From the NCBI GenBank assembly GCA_021787665.1, contig JAJYLN010000002.1:189580-253579 (forward strand): DNA of 64,000 nt. The letters are read 5' to 3'. Position numbers and translations under genes: made by a program. Source of the DNA: a bacterium (GTDB lineage Bacteria; JAMCPX01). Below the pieces are notes generated by a model that was given only the letters and a program-made list of their open reading frames with translations, did no database searches and was not told the origin of the DNA. Below are positions 8,850-19,202 of this stretch, in pieces (within the stretch, counting starts at the first letter, position 1; every line of letters begins with the position of its first letter).

Positions 8850-10415
8850 ATGGAAGACAATCAGTATCAGGGCCCTCAATTGCAGCCAGACATGCCTTCC
8901 CAGTACGGTAAAAAGATCGTAAAGAATGCCGTATCGAATTACGTCGGTATGGCCGTGGCTATTATAGTCACTTTTTTCCTTTCTCCTTTCATAATACACC
9001 ACCTGGGGAATGCTGCTTATGGTTTATGGGCGTTGTTTCAATCTTTGTTCGGTTACTTTGGGCTGCTTGACTTAGGGTTGAGCACGGCCTCTGTCAAATA
9101 TATAGCACAGTATAAGGCACTTAATGATAAGAAGAGCATAGATACAATTGTTTCAACCTTATTCACCACGTATTTGGTGATAGGCACGCTCTCATTGGCT
9201 ATTGCCTTAATCTTATCACTCTTTATAACCAGGCTCTTTAACATTCCTCCAGAATTGAGCCTTATAGCGAGAGAGGCAATTATAATCGGCGGTTTTAATT
9301 CATTGATAACTTTTTCTTATGGCATAATGAATGGGACATTGGCTGGGTATCAAAGGTACGATATCATCAATATCATAGGGGTCGCGCGCTACGTCCTTTA
9401 TGTGCCTGCGGTGATACTGTTATTGGAAGCAGGACAAGGCGTGCTTTTCTTGTTTTATTTGAATCTGTTCCTGGCAATAATAGTTCTGATATTTGTTTAT
9501 TATCTTATCGTTTATAGATTGCAATACGCAACGATAAAATTTCATCTTTTCAGTCTTACCTCTCTTAAAACAGCGTTCGGCTACAGTGTAATAGTTTTTC
9601 TTAATGATATTGCCGGACAAATAGCCAGTACTGTTGGGAATGTAGTTACAGGTATAATGCTCACCATGGCGGATGTTGCCTTTTCTTCGCTTGCCAACAG
9701 GCTGGTCAATTATATGGCTATGCTGGCTACCAATTTTTTAGGCATTACACTGCCAGTTTATTCTGAAATGGATGCTCAGGGAGACAAGGAGAGGATTAAA
9801 AAGTTTTATCTTGAGTTTGTCGTATTGAGTGTGAGTGTGTTTACCCCGGCTATGATGTTTCTCGTTGTATTCCATAAAGATTTTTTTCTTTTGTGGATAG
9901 GCAAAGGTTACGATAAGGCTGCTGTGTTAGCCCTGCTGTTGGGAATAGGAGTGTACATACATATACCGTTGGGATACGTAACAGGTATGGTATTGTTCGG
10001 ACTTGCGAAACATTTGTACTTATCCATTACAAATTTTATTACCATGGTGGCAAATATACTTATCACCGTAATATGTATAAAGCGTTTTGGTGTTATCGGG
10101 ATTGGATATAGCTGGATAATTACGAGTGTAACAGCTAATCTTCTTATCACAAGGTATACCAATAAATTGTTACATGTTGGATTATATGAATATTTGAAGA
10201 CCATTATACCTCCAGCTTTTTTTGGCATTTTTGCTCTATTGTTTTATTACCTTGCCAGTCATTATTCTCCTCCACACCATTTTGTCATACTCGCTATTGA
10301 CGGAACAATAGGGTTTGTTATATACATGATTATGTTTTTCTTTTTTGGTTTATCAAAATTACAGAAAGAAAGGTATATATACATTCTTAAATCGTTTGGT
10401 AATAAGTTTATATAA
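8850..10415 (+). CDS. Polysaccharide flippase (MATE/Wzx-like)
   Basis: Many TM segments; NAVSNYVGMAVAIIVTFFLSPFIIHHLGNAAYGLWALFQSLFGYFGLLDLGLSTASVKYIAQY; C-terminus GLSKLQKERYIYILKSF. Confidence 0.88.
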   Translation: MEDNQYQGPQLQPDMPSQYGKKIVKNAVSNYVGMAVAIIVTFFLSPFIIHHLGNAAYGLWALFQSLFGYFGLLDLGLSTASVKYIAQYKALNDKKSIDTIVSTLFTTYLVIGTLSLAIALILSLFITRLFNIPPELSLIAREAIIIGGFNSLITFSYGIMNGTLAGYQRYDIINIIGVARYVLYVPAVILLLEAGQGVLFLFYLNLFLAIIVLIFVYYLIVYRLQYATIKFHLFSLTSLKTAFGYSVIVFLNDIAGQIASTVGNVVTGIMLTMADVAFSSLANRLVNYMAMLATNFLGITLPVYSEMDAQGDKERIKKFYLEFVVLSVSVFTPAMMFLVVFHKDFFLLWIGKGYDKAAVLALLLGIGVYIHIPLGYVTGMVLFGLAKHLYLSITNFITMVANILITVICIKRFGVIGIGYSWIITSVTANLLITRYTNKLLHVGLYEYLKTIIPPAFFGIFALLFYYLASHYSPPHHFVILAIDGTIGFVIYMIMFFFFGLSKLQKERYIYILKSFGNKFI

Positions 10416-10447
10416 AAACAAACAAAACTTAGTTAGTCCGATTAAAA

Positions 10448-10972
10448 ATGTCTTATAAAAGCGGAGTAACAAGAGAGTTTATGGATATACGAAAGAAAGA
10501 AAAATTTATTCACTCGCATGCCATTGTGGAAAAAGGTGCAAAAATAGGTGAAGGAACGGAGGTTTGGGCATTCGTACATATTCTTGGAGGTGCAAAAATA
10601 GGAGCTGGTTGTAACATTTGCGATCATGTATTTATAGAAAATGATGTAATAATTGGGAATAGAGTGACTATAAAATCTGGTGTACAACTGTGGGATGGAG
10701 TGAGAATAAAGGATGATGTGTTTATAGGTCCGAATGTAACGTTTACCAATGATAAATTTCCACGTAGTAAGCAGTATCCATCTCGATTTTTGGAAACTAT
10801 TGTTAAAAATGGGGCCAGCATAGGTGCTAACGCTACCATATTACCTAATATTACTATAGGGGAAAAAGCCATGATTGGTGCTGGCTCTGTTGTTACGCAT
10901 AATGTGCCTGATTATGCTATGGTTGTAGGTAATCCATCACGCCTTATTAGGATATTAAAAAAGAAAAAATGA
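10448..10972 (+). CDS. Left-handed beta-helix acetyltransferase (FdtC/WbbJ-like)
   Basis: Hexapeptide repeats ([50 protein letters not shown]). Confidence 0.85.
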   Translation: MSYKSGVTREFMDIRKKEKFIHSHAIVEKGAKIGEGTEVWAFVHILGGAKIGAGCNICDHVFIENDVIIGNRVTIKSGVQLWDGVRIKDDVFIGPNVTFTNDKFPRSKQYPSRFLETIVKNGASIGANATILPNITIGEKAMIGAGSVVTHNVPDYAMVVGNPSRLIRILKKKK

Positions 10973-11376
10973 AAATACAGGATTGTAGGATAATTGAACT
11001 GCCGAAGGTTGTAGATCCACGAGGTAATTTAACACCTATCGAAAGCAGGAAAGATATTCCGTTTGAAATCAAACGTGTTTATTATCTTTATGACGTACCC
11101 GGTGGCGAAGCGCGTGGAGGTCATGCACATAAAAATTTACTGCAGTTTATTATAGCCATTTCTGGCAGCTTTGATGTTGTTTTGGATGATGGCACAAACA
11201 AGAAAAGGTTCCATTTGAACCGCGCCTATTATGGACTGTATATCCCGTCGATGATCTGGAGAGAACTGGATAATTTTTCTTCCGCGTCCGTATGTTTGGT
11301 CTTGGCTTCTGAGCCATATTCAGCAAACGATTATATAAGGGATTATGACGAATTTCTTAAAGCTGTAAGAACTTGA
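10969..11376 (+). CDS. WxcM-like cupin, dTDP-sugar 3,4-ketoisomerase (FdtA/QdtA-like)
   Basis: [61 protein letters not shown]. Confidence 0.85.
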   Translation: MKIQDCRIIELPKVVDPRGNLTPIESRKDIPFEIKRVYYLYDVPGGEARGGHAHKNLLQFIIAISGSFDVVLDDGTNKKRFHLNRAYYGLYIPSMIWRELDNFSSASVCLVLASEPYSANDYIRDYDEFLKAVRT

Positions 11377-11379
11377 ACT

Positions 11380-12486
11380 ATGGGAATTCCTTTCTTGGAT
11401 CTTAAAGACCAGTACGTAGAATTAAAAGAAGAATTGGATAATGCCTACGATAGAGTCATGAAAAGCGGCTGGTTTATCATGGGCAGAGAGCTTGAAGCAT
11501 TTGAACGGGAATTTGCTGATTATTGTGAAGCCAGATACTGCATCGGGGTCGGGAATGGGCTGGATGCACTCCATTTGATACTGAGGGCCTATGGCATAAG
11601 CGCAGGTGAGGAGGTCATAGTACCTGCTAATACCTACATTGCTACGTGGCTCGCAATATCTTATGCAGGTGCCAAACCGGTGCCGGTGGAACCGGATGAA
11701 AGGACTTACAATATCAATCCGCTGCTTATTGAAGCCGCTGTTACAAAAAAAACGAAAGCGATTATACCCGTGCATTTGTACGGCCAGCCTGCTGATATGG
11801 ATCCGATTCTCAAGATTGCAGATAAATACAAATTGAAAGTGATAGAGGATGCGGCGCAGGCCCACGGCGCAAAATATAGGGGTAAAAGGGTCGGCAGTAT
11901 TGGCGATGCAGCAGGTTTTAGCTTTTACCCCGCAAAAAATCTTGGAGCCTTTGGGGACGGTGGGGCTGTGGTAACCGATGATAAAGAACTTGCAGGAAAG
12001 ATTCGGGTGATGAGGAACTATGGATCTAAAGTCAAATATTACAACGAGGTCAAGGGCTTTAATTCGAGACTGGATGAATTGCAGGCAGCGTTTTTACGAG
12101 TCAAGCTTTCCATGTTGGATGGGTGGAATACAAGGCGTTCGAAAATAGCCCGGCAATACTTGTCAGAGCTAAAGGATGTATCGAAATTGATTTTACCTTT
12201 CGTTCCCGCTTGGGCAGAGCCTGTCTGGCACCTTTTTGTCATCAGGCATCCTAAAAGGGACATGCTCCGGAAGCGTTTGAAAAAAAAGGGCATAGATACG
12301 CTCATTCATTATCCAGTCCCTCCACATTTATCTGAAGCATACTCTGCGGATTCCAGGTTCGGTAAAATGAAATTACCGGTTACGGAATCAATTGCGAGTG
12401 ATGTGTTGAGTTTACCGATGAGCCCATATATGGATAATGAAGCAGTACATCTGATTAAACAGGCATTATCCGGGATAGGATTGTGA
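11380..12486 (+). CDS. DegT/DnrJ/EryC1/StrS sugar aminotransferase (FdtB-like)
   Basis: [64 protein letters not shown] (PLP lysine). Confidence 0.92.
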   Translation: MGIPFLDLKDQYVELKEELDNAYDRVMKSGWFIMGRELEAFEREFADYCEARYCIGVGNGLDALHLILRAYGISAGEEVIVPANTYIATWLAISYAGAKPVPVEPDERTYNINPLLIEAAVTKKTKAIIPVHLYGQPADMDPILKIADKYKLKVIEDAAQAHGAKYRGKRVGSIGDAAGFSFYPAKNLGAFGDGGAVVTDDKELAGKIRVMRNYGSKVKYYNEVKGFNSRLDELQAAFLRVKLSMLDGWNTRRSKIARQYLSELKDVSKLILPFVPAWAEPVWHLFVIRHPKRDMLRKRLKKKGIDTLIHYPVPPHLSEAYSADSRFGKMKLPVTESIASDVLSLPMSPYMDNEAVHLIKQALSGIGL

Positions 12487-12499
12487 CAAAAGACTTTGC

Positions 12500-13423
12500 A
12501 TGGAAATGAGAGGTAGAAAATCATTGGACGTATCGATTGCGACGGTAAACTGGAATACCACATCCATGCTCGATAGATGTATCGATTCCGTAAGGAACAG
12601 CATAGAAGCTATAAGTTATGAAATGTTCGTAATAGACAATGATTCCCATGACATGGATTTTAAGGAAATCGTCGAAAAATACTCCCCCTACAAGAATATT
12701 TTCTTTATAAAGAACAACACGAACGAAGGTGCAGCGGCCCTTAACAGGATAATCGGCCTTTTTAGAGGACGGTATCTTTTGGTTCTGGGCCCGGATACCA
12801 TAGTAAAGAGAGCAGCGTTGGACAGGATGGTCAGGTTTATGGATACACGAAAAGATGCCGGTTGTACTTCGGCGAAACTGCTTAACCCTGACGGCTCTGT
12901 CCAATTTTACAGTTACAGATTATGGAGTCTCATCATGGTATTTTATTTAAATACATACCTTGGAAGCTTGATAGATTGTCATGCATTTAACCACAGAAAA
13001 CGCAAATATTATTTGGGACAGGATATCCATATCACTGCTGATGGTGTTGAGGTAGAACAGCCTTCAGGGGCCTGTATAATAGTGAGGCCGGAATTACTTG
13101 TCGATGATGGTTATATAATAGATCCGAGGTTCCCATTTTATTATAACGATGTGGATTTAAGCATGCGGATCGCAAAAAAAGGATACAAAATCTATTTACT
13201 GTCGTCTGCCGAGGTCGTTCACTTCATATCTTCTTCTTTTAAGCAGCGAGATGATTTATGGAACGATAAGGAATGTAAGGCAGGTCAGATCAAATACTTC
13301 GAAAAATATTATCCTGCGCAGGTACCCCTCTTAAAGGGGATGTATGCTTTCGATGGTGTGGTAAGAAAATTGCGGAATTTATCTATTTCTGAAAAAATTG
13401 TAAAGCTGATCAAAAAGACATAG
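12500..13423 (+). CDS. GT2 family glycosyltransferase
   Basis: VSIATVNWNTTSMLDRCIDSVR, VIDNDSHD, VLGPDTIVKRAALDRMV. Confidence 0.85.
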   Translation: MEMRGRKSLDVSIATVNWNTTSMLDRCIDSVRNSIEAISYEMFVIDNDSHDMDFKEIVEKYSPYKNIFFIKNNTNEGAAALNRIIGLFRGRYLLVLGPDTIVKRAALDRMVRFMDTRKDAGCTSAKLLNPDGSVQFYSYRLWSLIMVFYLNTYLGSLIDCHAFNHRKRKYYLGQDIHITADGVEVEQPSGACIIVRPELLVDDGYIIDPRFPFYYNDVDLSMRIAKKGYKIYLLSSAEVVHFISSSFKQRDDLWNDKECKAGQIKYFEKYYPAQVPLLKGMYAFDGVVRKLRNLSISEKIVKLIKKT

Positions 13424-13451
13424 ATCCATGTATCGATAATACGGGTGATCC

Positions 13452-14534
13452 TTAGTGCAGATTTCCTTTCTTTGCCAGCACTGCCTGCAGCTCTTCGCCT
13501 GCATTTCTGCCAATGCCTATAAGCACGCTCTCATGGGCATCGATAAGATTTGCTTTAAGATTTTGTATTAAGGTGTATCTTTCTTTTATACCGAAATCGC
13601 CTGTGCCCTTTGCAGCTTTTTCTTCATATTCCAATGACCAATACAACCGTACTTTCTCATGTACTGTTATCAATTTTCTTATTTGCAGCCCGGCTAAATC
13701 GGATAGTGCAGATAGGGATTTATAGGAATACAGAATTAGATGTCTTGGCGTCTCAAGCGGTCCCCAGTTCTTCCCGAATCTTTTGTAGCCCAAGCTGCCC
13801 ATGTTAGGTGTCCTGATGATTAATTCGCCATCAGGATGTAAAATTCGTTTTACCTCTTTCATAGTTTCAACGGGATTGTGTATATGCTCGAGCACATGGG
13901 TCATAGTAATAAAATGGAAGTAATTGTCAGGGAATTTATGATCGAAGAGGGTGCCTGTCCGTATGTCAAGGCCGAATTTCTCTCTGCCTTTATTAGCCGC
14001 GTTCTCCGACGGCTCTACACCGTAGACTTCCCAACCCAAATTTCTCAATATCCAGATATAATAGCCGGACCCGCACCCTATGTCCAATGCTTTACCCCGG
14101 CTTACATACTTTGGGAAATTGATCTTCGGCAAGCTGTAATATGATCGTTTCCACAAAGGAAACAAAAGATAAGCGATAGGTCTTGCAATGAGGCTGGGCC
14201 TTATTCTTGGCTCGTTCCCAAAATCTTTGTAACGATAAACCTCGTAAAGTATGGTGTTCCTCAAAAAATTTCTCGACCGCCTCATTGCTTCTGATTGTAC
14301 GCATGCCTGTTCATTAATTTGATAAGCAACGTAGTCGTCGGGATAGTAATGAGGTAAGGCCTTAAGTGTTGGCCTTGGTGAGAGATAAAATGCAGAGCAG
14401 CTCATACATTGGTTCAATCCGAATTCCCCGGGAATCCCGTGCAGCCTGTCGGTGTTCTCGAATAAAAACTTCTTTTCTTTTTTCCCGCAAACAGGGCAGA
14501 CGGCAAGTGTCTCGGTCTCTTTTTTTGTCTTCAT
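13452..14534 (-). CDS. Class I SAM-dependent methyltransferase with N-terminal zinc ribbon
   Basis: CPVCGKKEKKFLFE...CMSCSAFYLSPRP; ALDIGCGSGYYIWILRNLGWEVYGVEPS; TMTHVLEHIHNPVETMKEVKRIL. Confidence 0.9.
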   Translation of the reverse strand: MKTKKETETLAVCPVCGKKEKKFLFENTDRLHGIPGEFGLNQCMSCSAFYLSPRPTLKALPHYYPDDYVAYQINEQACVQSEAMRRSRNFLRNTILYEVYRYKDFGNEPRIRPSLIARPIAYLLFPLWKRSYYSLPKINFPKYVSRGKALDIGCGSGYYIWILRNLGWEVYGVEPSENAANKGREKFGLDIRTGTLFDHKFPDNYFHFITMTHVLEHIHNPVETMKEVKRILHPDGELIIRTPNMGSLGYKRFGKNWGPLETPRHLILYSYKSLSALSDLAGLQIRKLITVHEKVRLYWSLEYEEKAAKGTGDFGIKERYTLIQNLKANLIDAHESVLIGIGRNAGEELQAVLAKKGNLH

Positions 14535-14645
14535 TTGTTGCTTAAAGTAACAAAGCGATCAAATACTGTCAATGCGAATGAAAATTCGGTTGAATCGTCT
14601 CCTATTATCCCATACTTGGAAACGCTGTCAGGCTTTGAAGATGGA

Positions 14646-17063
14646 TTATAAAAAAATGGGGACGATAACCATTAAAATACCTATAGCAGAAATGATTAAT
14701 CCGAGTTTGAAAAGGGAAGGTTTATAATTGAACACGACGTTATGTAACCCGGGGTCAAGGATAATACCTCTGAACAGATAATTCGCATGTAAAATTGGCT
14801 GTCTTTGTCCGTCCACCCGCACTTTCCATCCGTCGTCATAGGTATCCGATAATACAAGCACGTCCCTGCACTTATTTAGTACCGTGAGTTTTAAAGTATC
14901 AGGCTGATACGAATCAACGGTTATGTACTCGCCTTTTTTATTAGGGCATGTAGGCATTGTAATATTTTTTCTATTTTCTATTACGACACTGTCGTCGAGC
15001 AGGGCGTCTATATCTGTTCTTACCAATTGTAATGCCTCATCAGGAGAACCAGCTGTTATTACACTATGCGCTAAATAAGCACGGGGTTTATAATTCTTGT
15101 TCTGAAGGAAAATGGATTTTCCTTTCAGGACGTATTTAGAGCTTATCATTTTGTTTGAGGGATAACTGATGTATTTTACATTTATAAGCTCTAAATATTT
15201 TTTTATGTGTTCCATATCAATCCTATATTTTTCTGAATCAACTTGTGTGCTATTCTCTAAAAAAACATAAAATATATTATGAACTGGTTTTCCCTTCAGT
15301 ATCGTTTTAAAAAATCTATCGTATCGTTGGTTCACGGGGAATTCATATCCTCTGATATCACTTATATGGTAGATCATCATCGAATTGGGCAAAAATGTGT
15401 ATCCAAATGCTGTAAAACGGAACAATGATTTGTCTTTTTGCATATAGACTATGGATGGCGGCGCTTGAGGATAAATCCAGTCTTTTTTTACCTGGGGATT
15501 ATAATTGTGTCCGAATAAAAATAGGTCGAAAAACTGGACCGCTACTATCATACCTAATACAAGGTATTCCCACACGGGTGTTCTGATTCTAAAATTCAGC
15601 AAAAGAATGAGTATACCAGCAAAGCATGCTGCCCTGATTATTTCCCTGTAGATCCCGAAATAATTCGACAATGTCCACAAATGATTTATCTCATGCTTAT
15701 GATATAGAATTATTATCATTGTGGATAGTACTAAAATGAGAAAAAGTAAGAGTAAGAGACTTATTTTTAAAGCTAACGTTTTTAGGTATCCGGTAGAAGT
15801 ATTTGTGTTCTTTGTTTGATTTAAAGAATTGCTATGTGCAGTATCTATTATATTTATGCCAAACCCTGCAAGTACAATCATGCCAAATTGATAAATGAAT
15901 ATCAACCTCTGGTTTTGCATATGGGAAAATGCGGGCAGTTTGGTAAATATCTGGAAGAACGGCGGTATGCCGAATGCAATAAGTGATGAGAATAAGGCTA
16001 TGAAGGCAAAGAATAAAACATGTCTGTCTTTGTGTCTTACAGTGATAGCAATGATTGCAAGTATTAACGCTATAACGCCGACATATCCGGATATATCATT
16101 ATAAGTGTAAGGCCCCCACCAATTGTCAGTAGCAGGTGAGCCATAGAATCCGGGTATCAAAAATACCGGCAATGCTCTCAGGGGCAGAAAAAATTTGTTT
16201 GTCCCTGACCTATAGATCCATGTAGCGCTTTTGTACAGCTCCGATAAAAACGGCAGTAGCATTGGGGATGCAATCATAAAGCCCACGATAACGGCGGTAA
16301 GGATATAGCCTGATTTCTTTATGGCGGGTGCTAACACTTTTTTTTCTTTGTATTGCCAGTACAGCAGTACCAATGTATAAATGGCTGCAGCCAGCAGGAT
16401 ATAGGCTGATGTCTCAGGATGCCCCCCGAGGAATTGTATGCCTATAACAAGGGCAAGCCCGGCTATATATTTTAGTCTGTCCGACTGAATGAATTTGTAT
16501 AAAAGGAAAAATAGCCATGGCAGGAATACGGATACATTTGTAGTAGAGTAACCAAGCCATACTATATTGAATGCACAGAACATGAATGTGATAGCTGAAA
16601 ACAGACTTCCTGATAATCCTATATCCAAAGCGCTTATGAAAAGATACATACCGAGACCGGCAAGGAACAGCCGGATAAAGGCACTTATCGCAAATGCAAT
16701 TTTGAAAGGTAATACATAAAAAACAGTATTAACGGGATAGAGTACTGCTGATTGCGCATCAGAAAGAAAAGGTGCACCCATCATGATATAGGGGTTCCAC
16801 AGCGGCAGATGACCATGCCGTATGCTTTCTCTTGCATAATAAAGGGAGGGATAAAAATAAAGAGTCTGATCGCCAAGCAACCAATTCGATGCATGCTCAA
16901 AACCAGGAGGTGCATAATTGCTGTAAGGCGGATAATTAAATAGAGAATCTGTTCCTGAGAGCGCCATACCGGAGAACACTACCCTGTGAAAATAAACAGC
17001 TATACATAGTATTAATATCAGCGAGGCGATTATTGTTTTAGTTCTTGTTTTATTTTTTATCAT
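14646..17063 (-). CDS. YfhO-family large membrane protein
   Basis: 805 aa multi-TM protein; LPLWNPYIMMGAPFLSDAQSAVLYP..., C-terminal SDTYDDGWKVRVDGQRQPILHANYLFRGIILDPGLHNVVFNY. Confidence 0.8.
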   Translation of the reverse strand: MIKNKTRTKTIIASLILILCIAVYFHRVVFSGMALSGTDSLFNYPPYSNYAPPGFEHASNWLLGDQTLYFYPSLYYARESIRHGHLPLWNPYIMMGAPFLSDAQSAVLYPVNTVFYVLPFKIAFAISAFIRLFLAGLGMYLFISALDIGLSGSLFSAITFMFCAFNIVWLGYSTTNVSVFLPWLFFLLYKFIQSDRLKYIAGLALVIGIQFLGGHPETSAYILLAAAIYTLVLLYWQYKEKKVLAPAIKKSGYILTAVIVGFMIASPMLLPFLSELYKSATWIYRSGTNKFFLPLRALPVFLIPGFYGSPATDNWWGPYTYNDISGYVGVIALILAIIAITVRHKDRHVLFFAFIALFSSLIAFGIPPFFQIFTKLPAFSHMQNQRLIFIYQFGMIVLAGFGINIIDTAHSNSLNQTKNTNTSTGYLKTLALKISLLLLLFLILVLSTMIIILYHKHEINHLWTLSNYFGIYREIIRAACFAGILILLLNFRIRTPVWEYLVLGMIVAVQFFDLFLFGHNYNPQVKKDWIYPQAPPSIVYMQKDKSLFRFTAFGYTFLPNSMMIYHISDIRGYEFPVNQRYDRFFKTILKGKPVHNIFYVFLENSTQVDSEKYRIDMEHIKKYLELINVKYISYPSNKMISSKYVLKGKSIFLQNKNYKPRAYLAHSVITAGSPDEALQLVRTDIDALLDDSVVIENRKNITMPTCPNKKGEYITVDSYQPDTLKLTVLNKCRDVLVLSDTYDDGWKVRVDGQRQPILHANYLFRGIILDPGLHNVVFNYKPSLFKLGLIISAIGILMVIVPIFL

Positions 17064-17119
17064 AGATAATGCAGGCAGGTTAATACGTCTAAAAAAAACA
17101 ACTCATTTGGCATAGTGGT

Positions 17120-18019
17120 TCACCTGTAAAAGAGCTTATGGATTTTTCTCAAGCTATGAGGAAAAACTTTGCTTATGATCTTGTTGTAGGTGTTTCGGAG
17201 TTTCCAGAATAGGCCGCTATAAGTGTACATTTCCTCTCTTCGCTGCAGCTCAGCAGAGATTGAGTTAATAAGCTTATTTTTCTCCTCTAAGCGGTCACAT
17301 AGTTGCCGGGTAAAATCAATCGCTGTGTTCCAGCTTCCACCTGGTGTATAAATCCACTGAATATGATCTTTGTGTTTTTCTATTATTTTTTTTACAGTTT
17401 GATAATATTCAGACGACGAGAAGCCTGTTGATTTGTGATATACATACATAGGTATTACATAGGCAGATAGGTTTATTCTTTTAATAGAAAGGCAATAATC
17501 AACAGCATAAAGGTGCCAGTCTGAACATACTTCCTCATCAAACCTTAGCTTCTGAAATACGGATTTCGGTATTATTGTTAAGCATTCGTCCAAGGCCTGC
17601 ACCGGCTCTGGGGCATTGATGCTTTTGGCTGATCCCCATACGTGATAATCGGGACCGTGTCTGATGACATTTCTCGCTCTCTTTTCGTTTGTATTACCAG
17701 TTTCAGACACACCTGCTACACCGGCTATGCCAAGATATTGTATTGAATCAAGATGTTTTTCTGCATCTTGCAGCCATAATGCAGAGGCAAGTTCTATGTC
17801 CTGATGGACAAACATTATGTATTTTTGATTTGTCTTTTCTCCTCCAAAGTTGAGTGCTTGAGCTGCTGATTTAAATTTGTGGTTTGTATTGTCTATGGTT
17901 ATAAGTTCAAACTTAGTGGTCTGAGCTTGCAAGCTTTTGAGTAAGTAATTCCCTAAAATGTCTTTGTTATTATATACACAAACTATGGAAAACATTTGTG
18001 ATCCTTCTCCCATTTGCAA
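17120..18019 (-). CDS. GT2-like glycosyltransferase
   Basis: FSIVCVYNNKDILGNYLLKSLQAQTTKFELITIDNTNHKFKSAAQALNFGGEKTNQKYIMFVHQDIEL. Confidence 0.75.
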   Translation of the reverse strand: MQMGEGSQMFSIVCVYNNKDILGNYLLKSLQAQTTKFELITIDNTNHKFKSAAQALNFGGEKTNQKYIMFVHQDIELASALWLQDAEKHLDSIQYLGIAGVAGVSETGNTNEKRARNVIRHGPDYHVWGSAKSINAPEPVQALDECLTIIPKSVFQKLRFDEEVCSDWHLYAVDYCLSIKRINLSAYVIPMYVYHKSTGFSSSEYYQTVKKIIEKHKDHIQWIYTPGGSWNTAIDFTRQLCDRLEEKNKLINSISAELQRREEMYTYSGLFWKLRNTYNKIISKVFPHSLRKIHKLFYR

Positions 18020-18054
18020 TTATATCGACAGTGGGAGAATACCACAACCATGAA

Positions 18055-18135
18055 AAACTGCAACTGCATACTAATGATCGGGTCGCAAAGTCCCGGTACT
18101 ATCGGTTGCTGGGGTAGCATAGAGTAGTCCGAGTA
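18055..18135 (+). ncRNA. Possible cyclic-di-GMP-I (GEMM-I) riboswitch-like element
   Basis: ggGTCGCAAAGTCccggtactatcggttGCTGGGgTAGC resembles the GEMM-I CGCAAAG core and downstream GCYGGG-UnGC hairpin; the 5' GCAAACC element is degenerate (GCAACTGC). Confidence 0.3.
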
Positions 18136-18205
18136 TCTGAGGTAAATACAGTTGCCGAAACAAAAATGTTTTGCTTTCTTTAATAACTATGGTATCAGTA
18201 TAAGT

Positions 18206-19015
18206 ATGAAGTACAAGCCGAAACATACAAAACGGGCCAAGCGTCTTGAGTCGAAAGAGCCGGAAGGTGGCTATTCAGCCTTGAAGGGCAAGGACGTGGA
18301 CGAGCTCGCGACGAGCATTTTAAAGCTGATCGGCGATGACAGGAAGAAGCGTGCAACGCTTGTGGGCTTGCTGGTGAGCGATGTTGCGACCAGGCAGGAA
18401 TTCGCCACCCTGCTGCATGAGTTCGAGGCCTCGCGGGAGGACTCTAACCGGAAGTTCGAGGCCTCGCGGGAAGACTCCGACCGGAAGTTCGAGGCAATAA
18501 ACAAACGGTTCGAGGAGGTGGACAAGCGGTTCGAGGCCATTGACAAAAAATTTGAAGAGCTGAGGATAGATCTGGACAAACGGTTCGAGACCCTCGATAA
18601 GTCCCTGACAAGGAAGATGGACATGCTTGGCTCTCGCTGGGGCGTAATGGCCGAGGACTCGTTTAGGGAAGGCTATGATCAGGTATTGAAAGAGACCGGC
18701 TATAGTGTTGTGAAATGGAAAAAGGTCGACTCCGGCGGTATGGTGTTCCGCCGTCCCAGGGAGGTGGAGATAGATATCCTGATTACGGACGGAAGGGCGA
18801 TAGCAATAGAAGTGAAGTCGTCCGTCACCAAGGGGGAGGTGGAGGCATTCGATAGGACAATAGAATTTTACGAGAAGACCGAGGGGAAAAAGATCGACGC
18901 AAGGTTCATCGTGGGAGTATACCCGTATCCCGGCGTGGTCGAATATGCAAAACAATACGGCATAAAGGTCGTAGGGGACATGGACGATGTTATCGGGGAT
19001 CAAGGCGGTGATTAG
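18206..19015 (+). CDS. DUF3782-like protein: coiled coil plus PD-(D/E)XK-like nuclease fold
   Basis: ATG 18206 within ORF 18152..19015; coiled-coil repeats, then EVEIDILITDGRAIAIEVKSSVTKGEVEAFDRTIEFYEKTEGKKIDARFIVGV. Confidence 0.7.
   Translation: MKYKPKHTKRAKRLESKEPEGGYSALKGKDVDELATSILKLIGDDRKKRATLVGLLVSDVATRQEFATLLHEFEASREDSNRKFEASREDSDRKFEAINKRFEEVDKRFEAIDKKFEELRIDLDKRFETLDKSLTRKMDMLGSRWGVMAEDSFREGYDQVLKETGYSVVKWKKVDSGGMVFRRPREVEIDILITDGRAIAIEVKSSVTKGEVEAFDRTIEFYEKTEGKKIDARFIVGVYPYPGVVEYAKQYGIKVVGDMDDVIGDQGGD
18421..18490 (+). repeat. Tandem 33-bp in-frame repeat in the coiled-coil region
   Basis: ttcgaggcctcgcgggaggactctaaccggaag followed by ttcgaggcctcgcgggaagactccgaccggaag (FEASREDSNRK / FEASREDSDRK). 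Confidence 0.85.
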
Positions 19016-19045
19016 ATACAACGCCGTGGATGGCAGATAGAGCTC

Positions 19046-19186
19046 ATGGAGGGAAGGAGGAAAATGACTGTTTCGTTTGTAGATTTTACATCTTTCATAG
19101 TCATGAAGGAATACCATCTCAATGAAGTCCTGACGGCGGACAGGCATTTTACAGAAATCGGATTGGGGTTCGAAAAGCTGTTTTAG
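19046..19186 (+). pseudogene. C-terminal remnant of a PIN-domain toxin
   Basis: MEGRRKMTVSFVDFTSFIVMKEYHLNEVLTADRHFTEIGLGFEKLF*: VSFVD.TSF.VM...L.EVLTADRHF matches PIN C-termini; no N-terminal half. Confidence 0.65.
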
Positions 19187-19202
19187 GTTAACTAGTAAAG
19201 CG

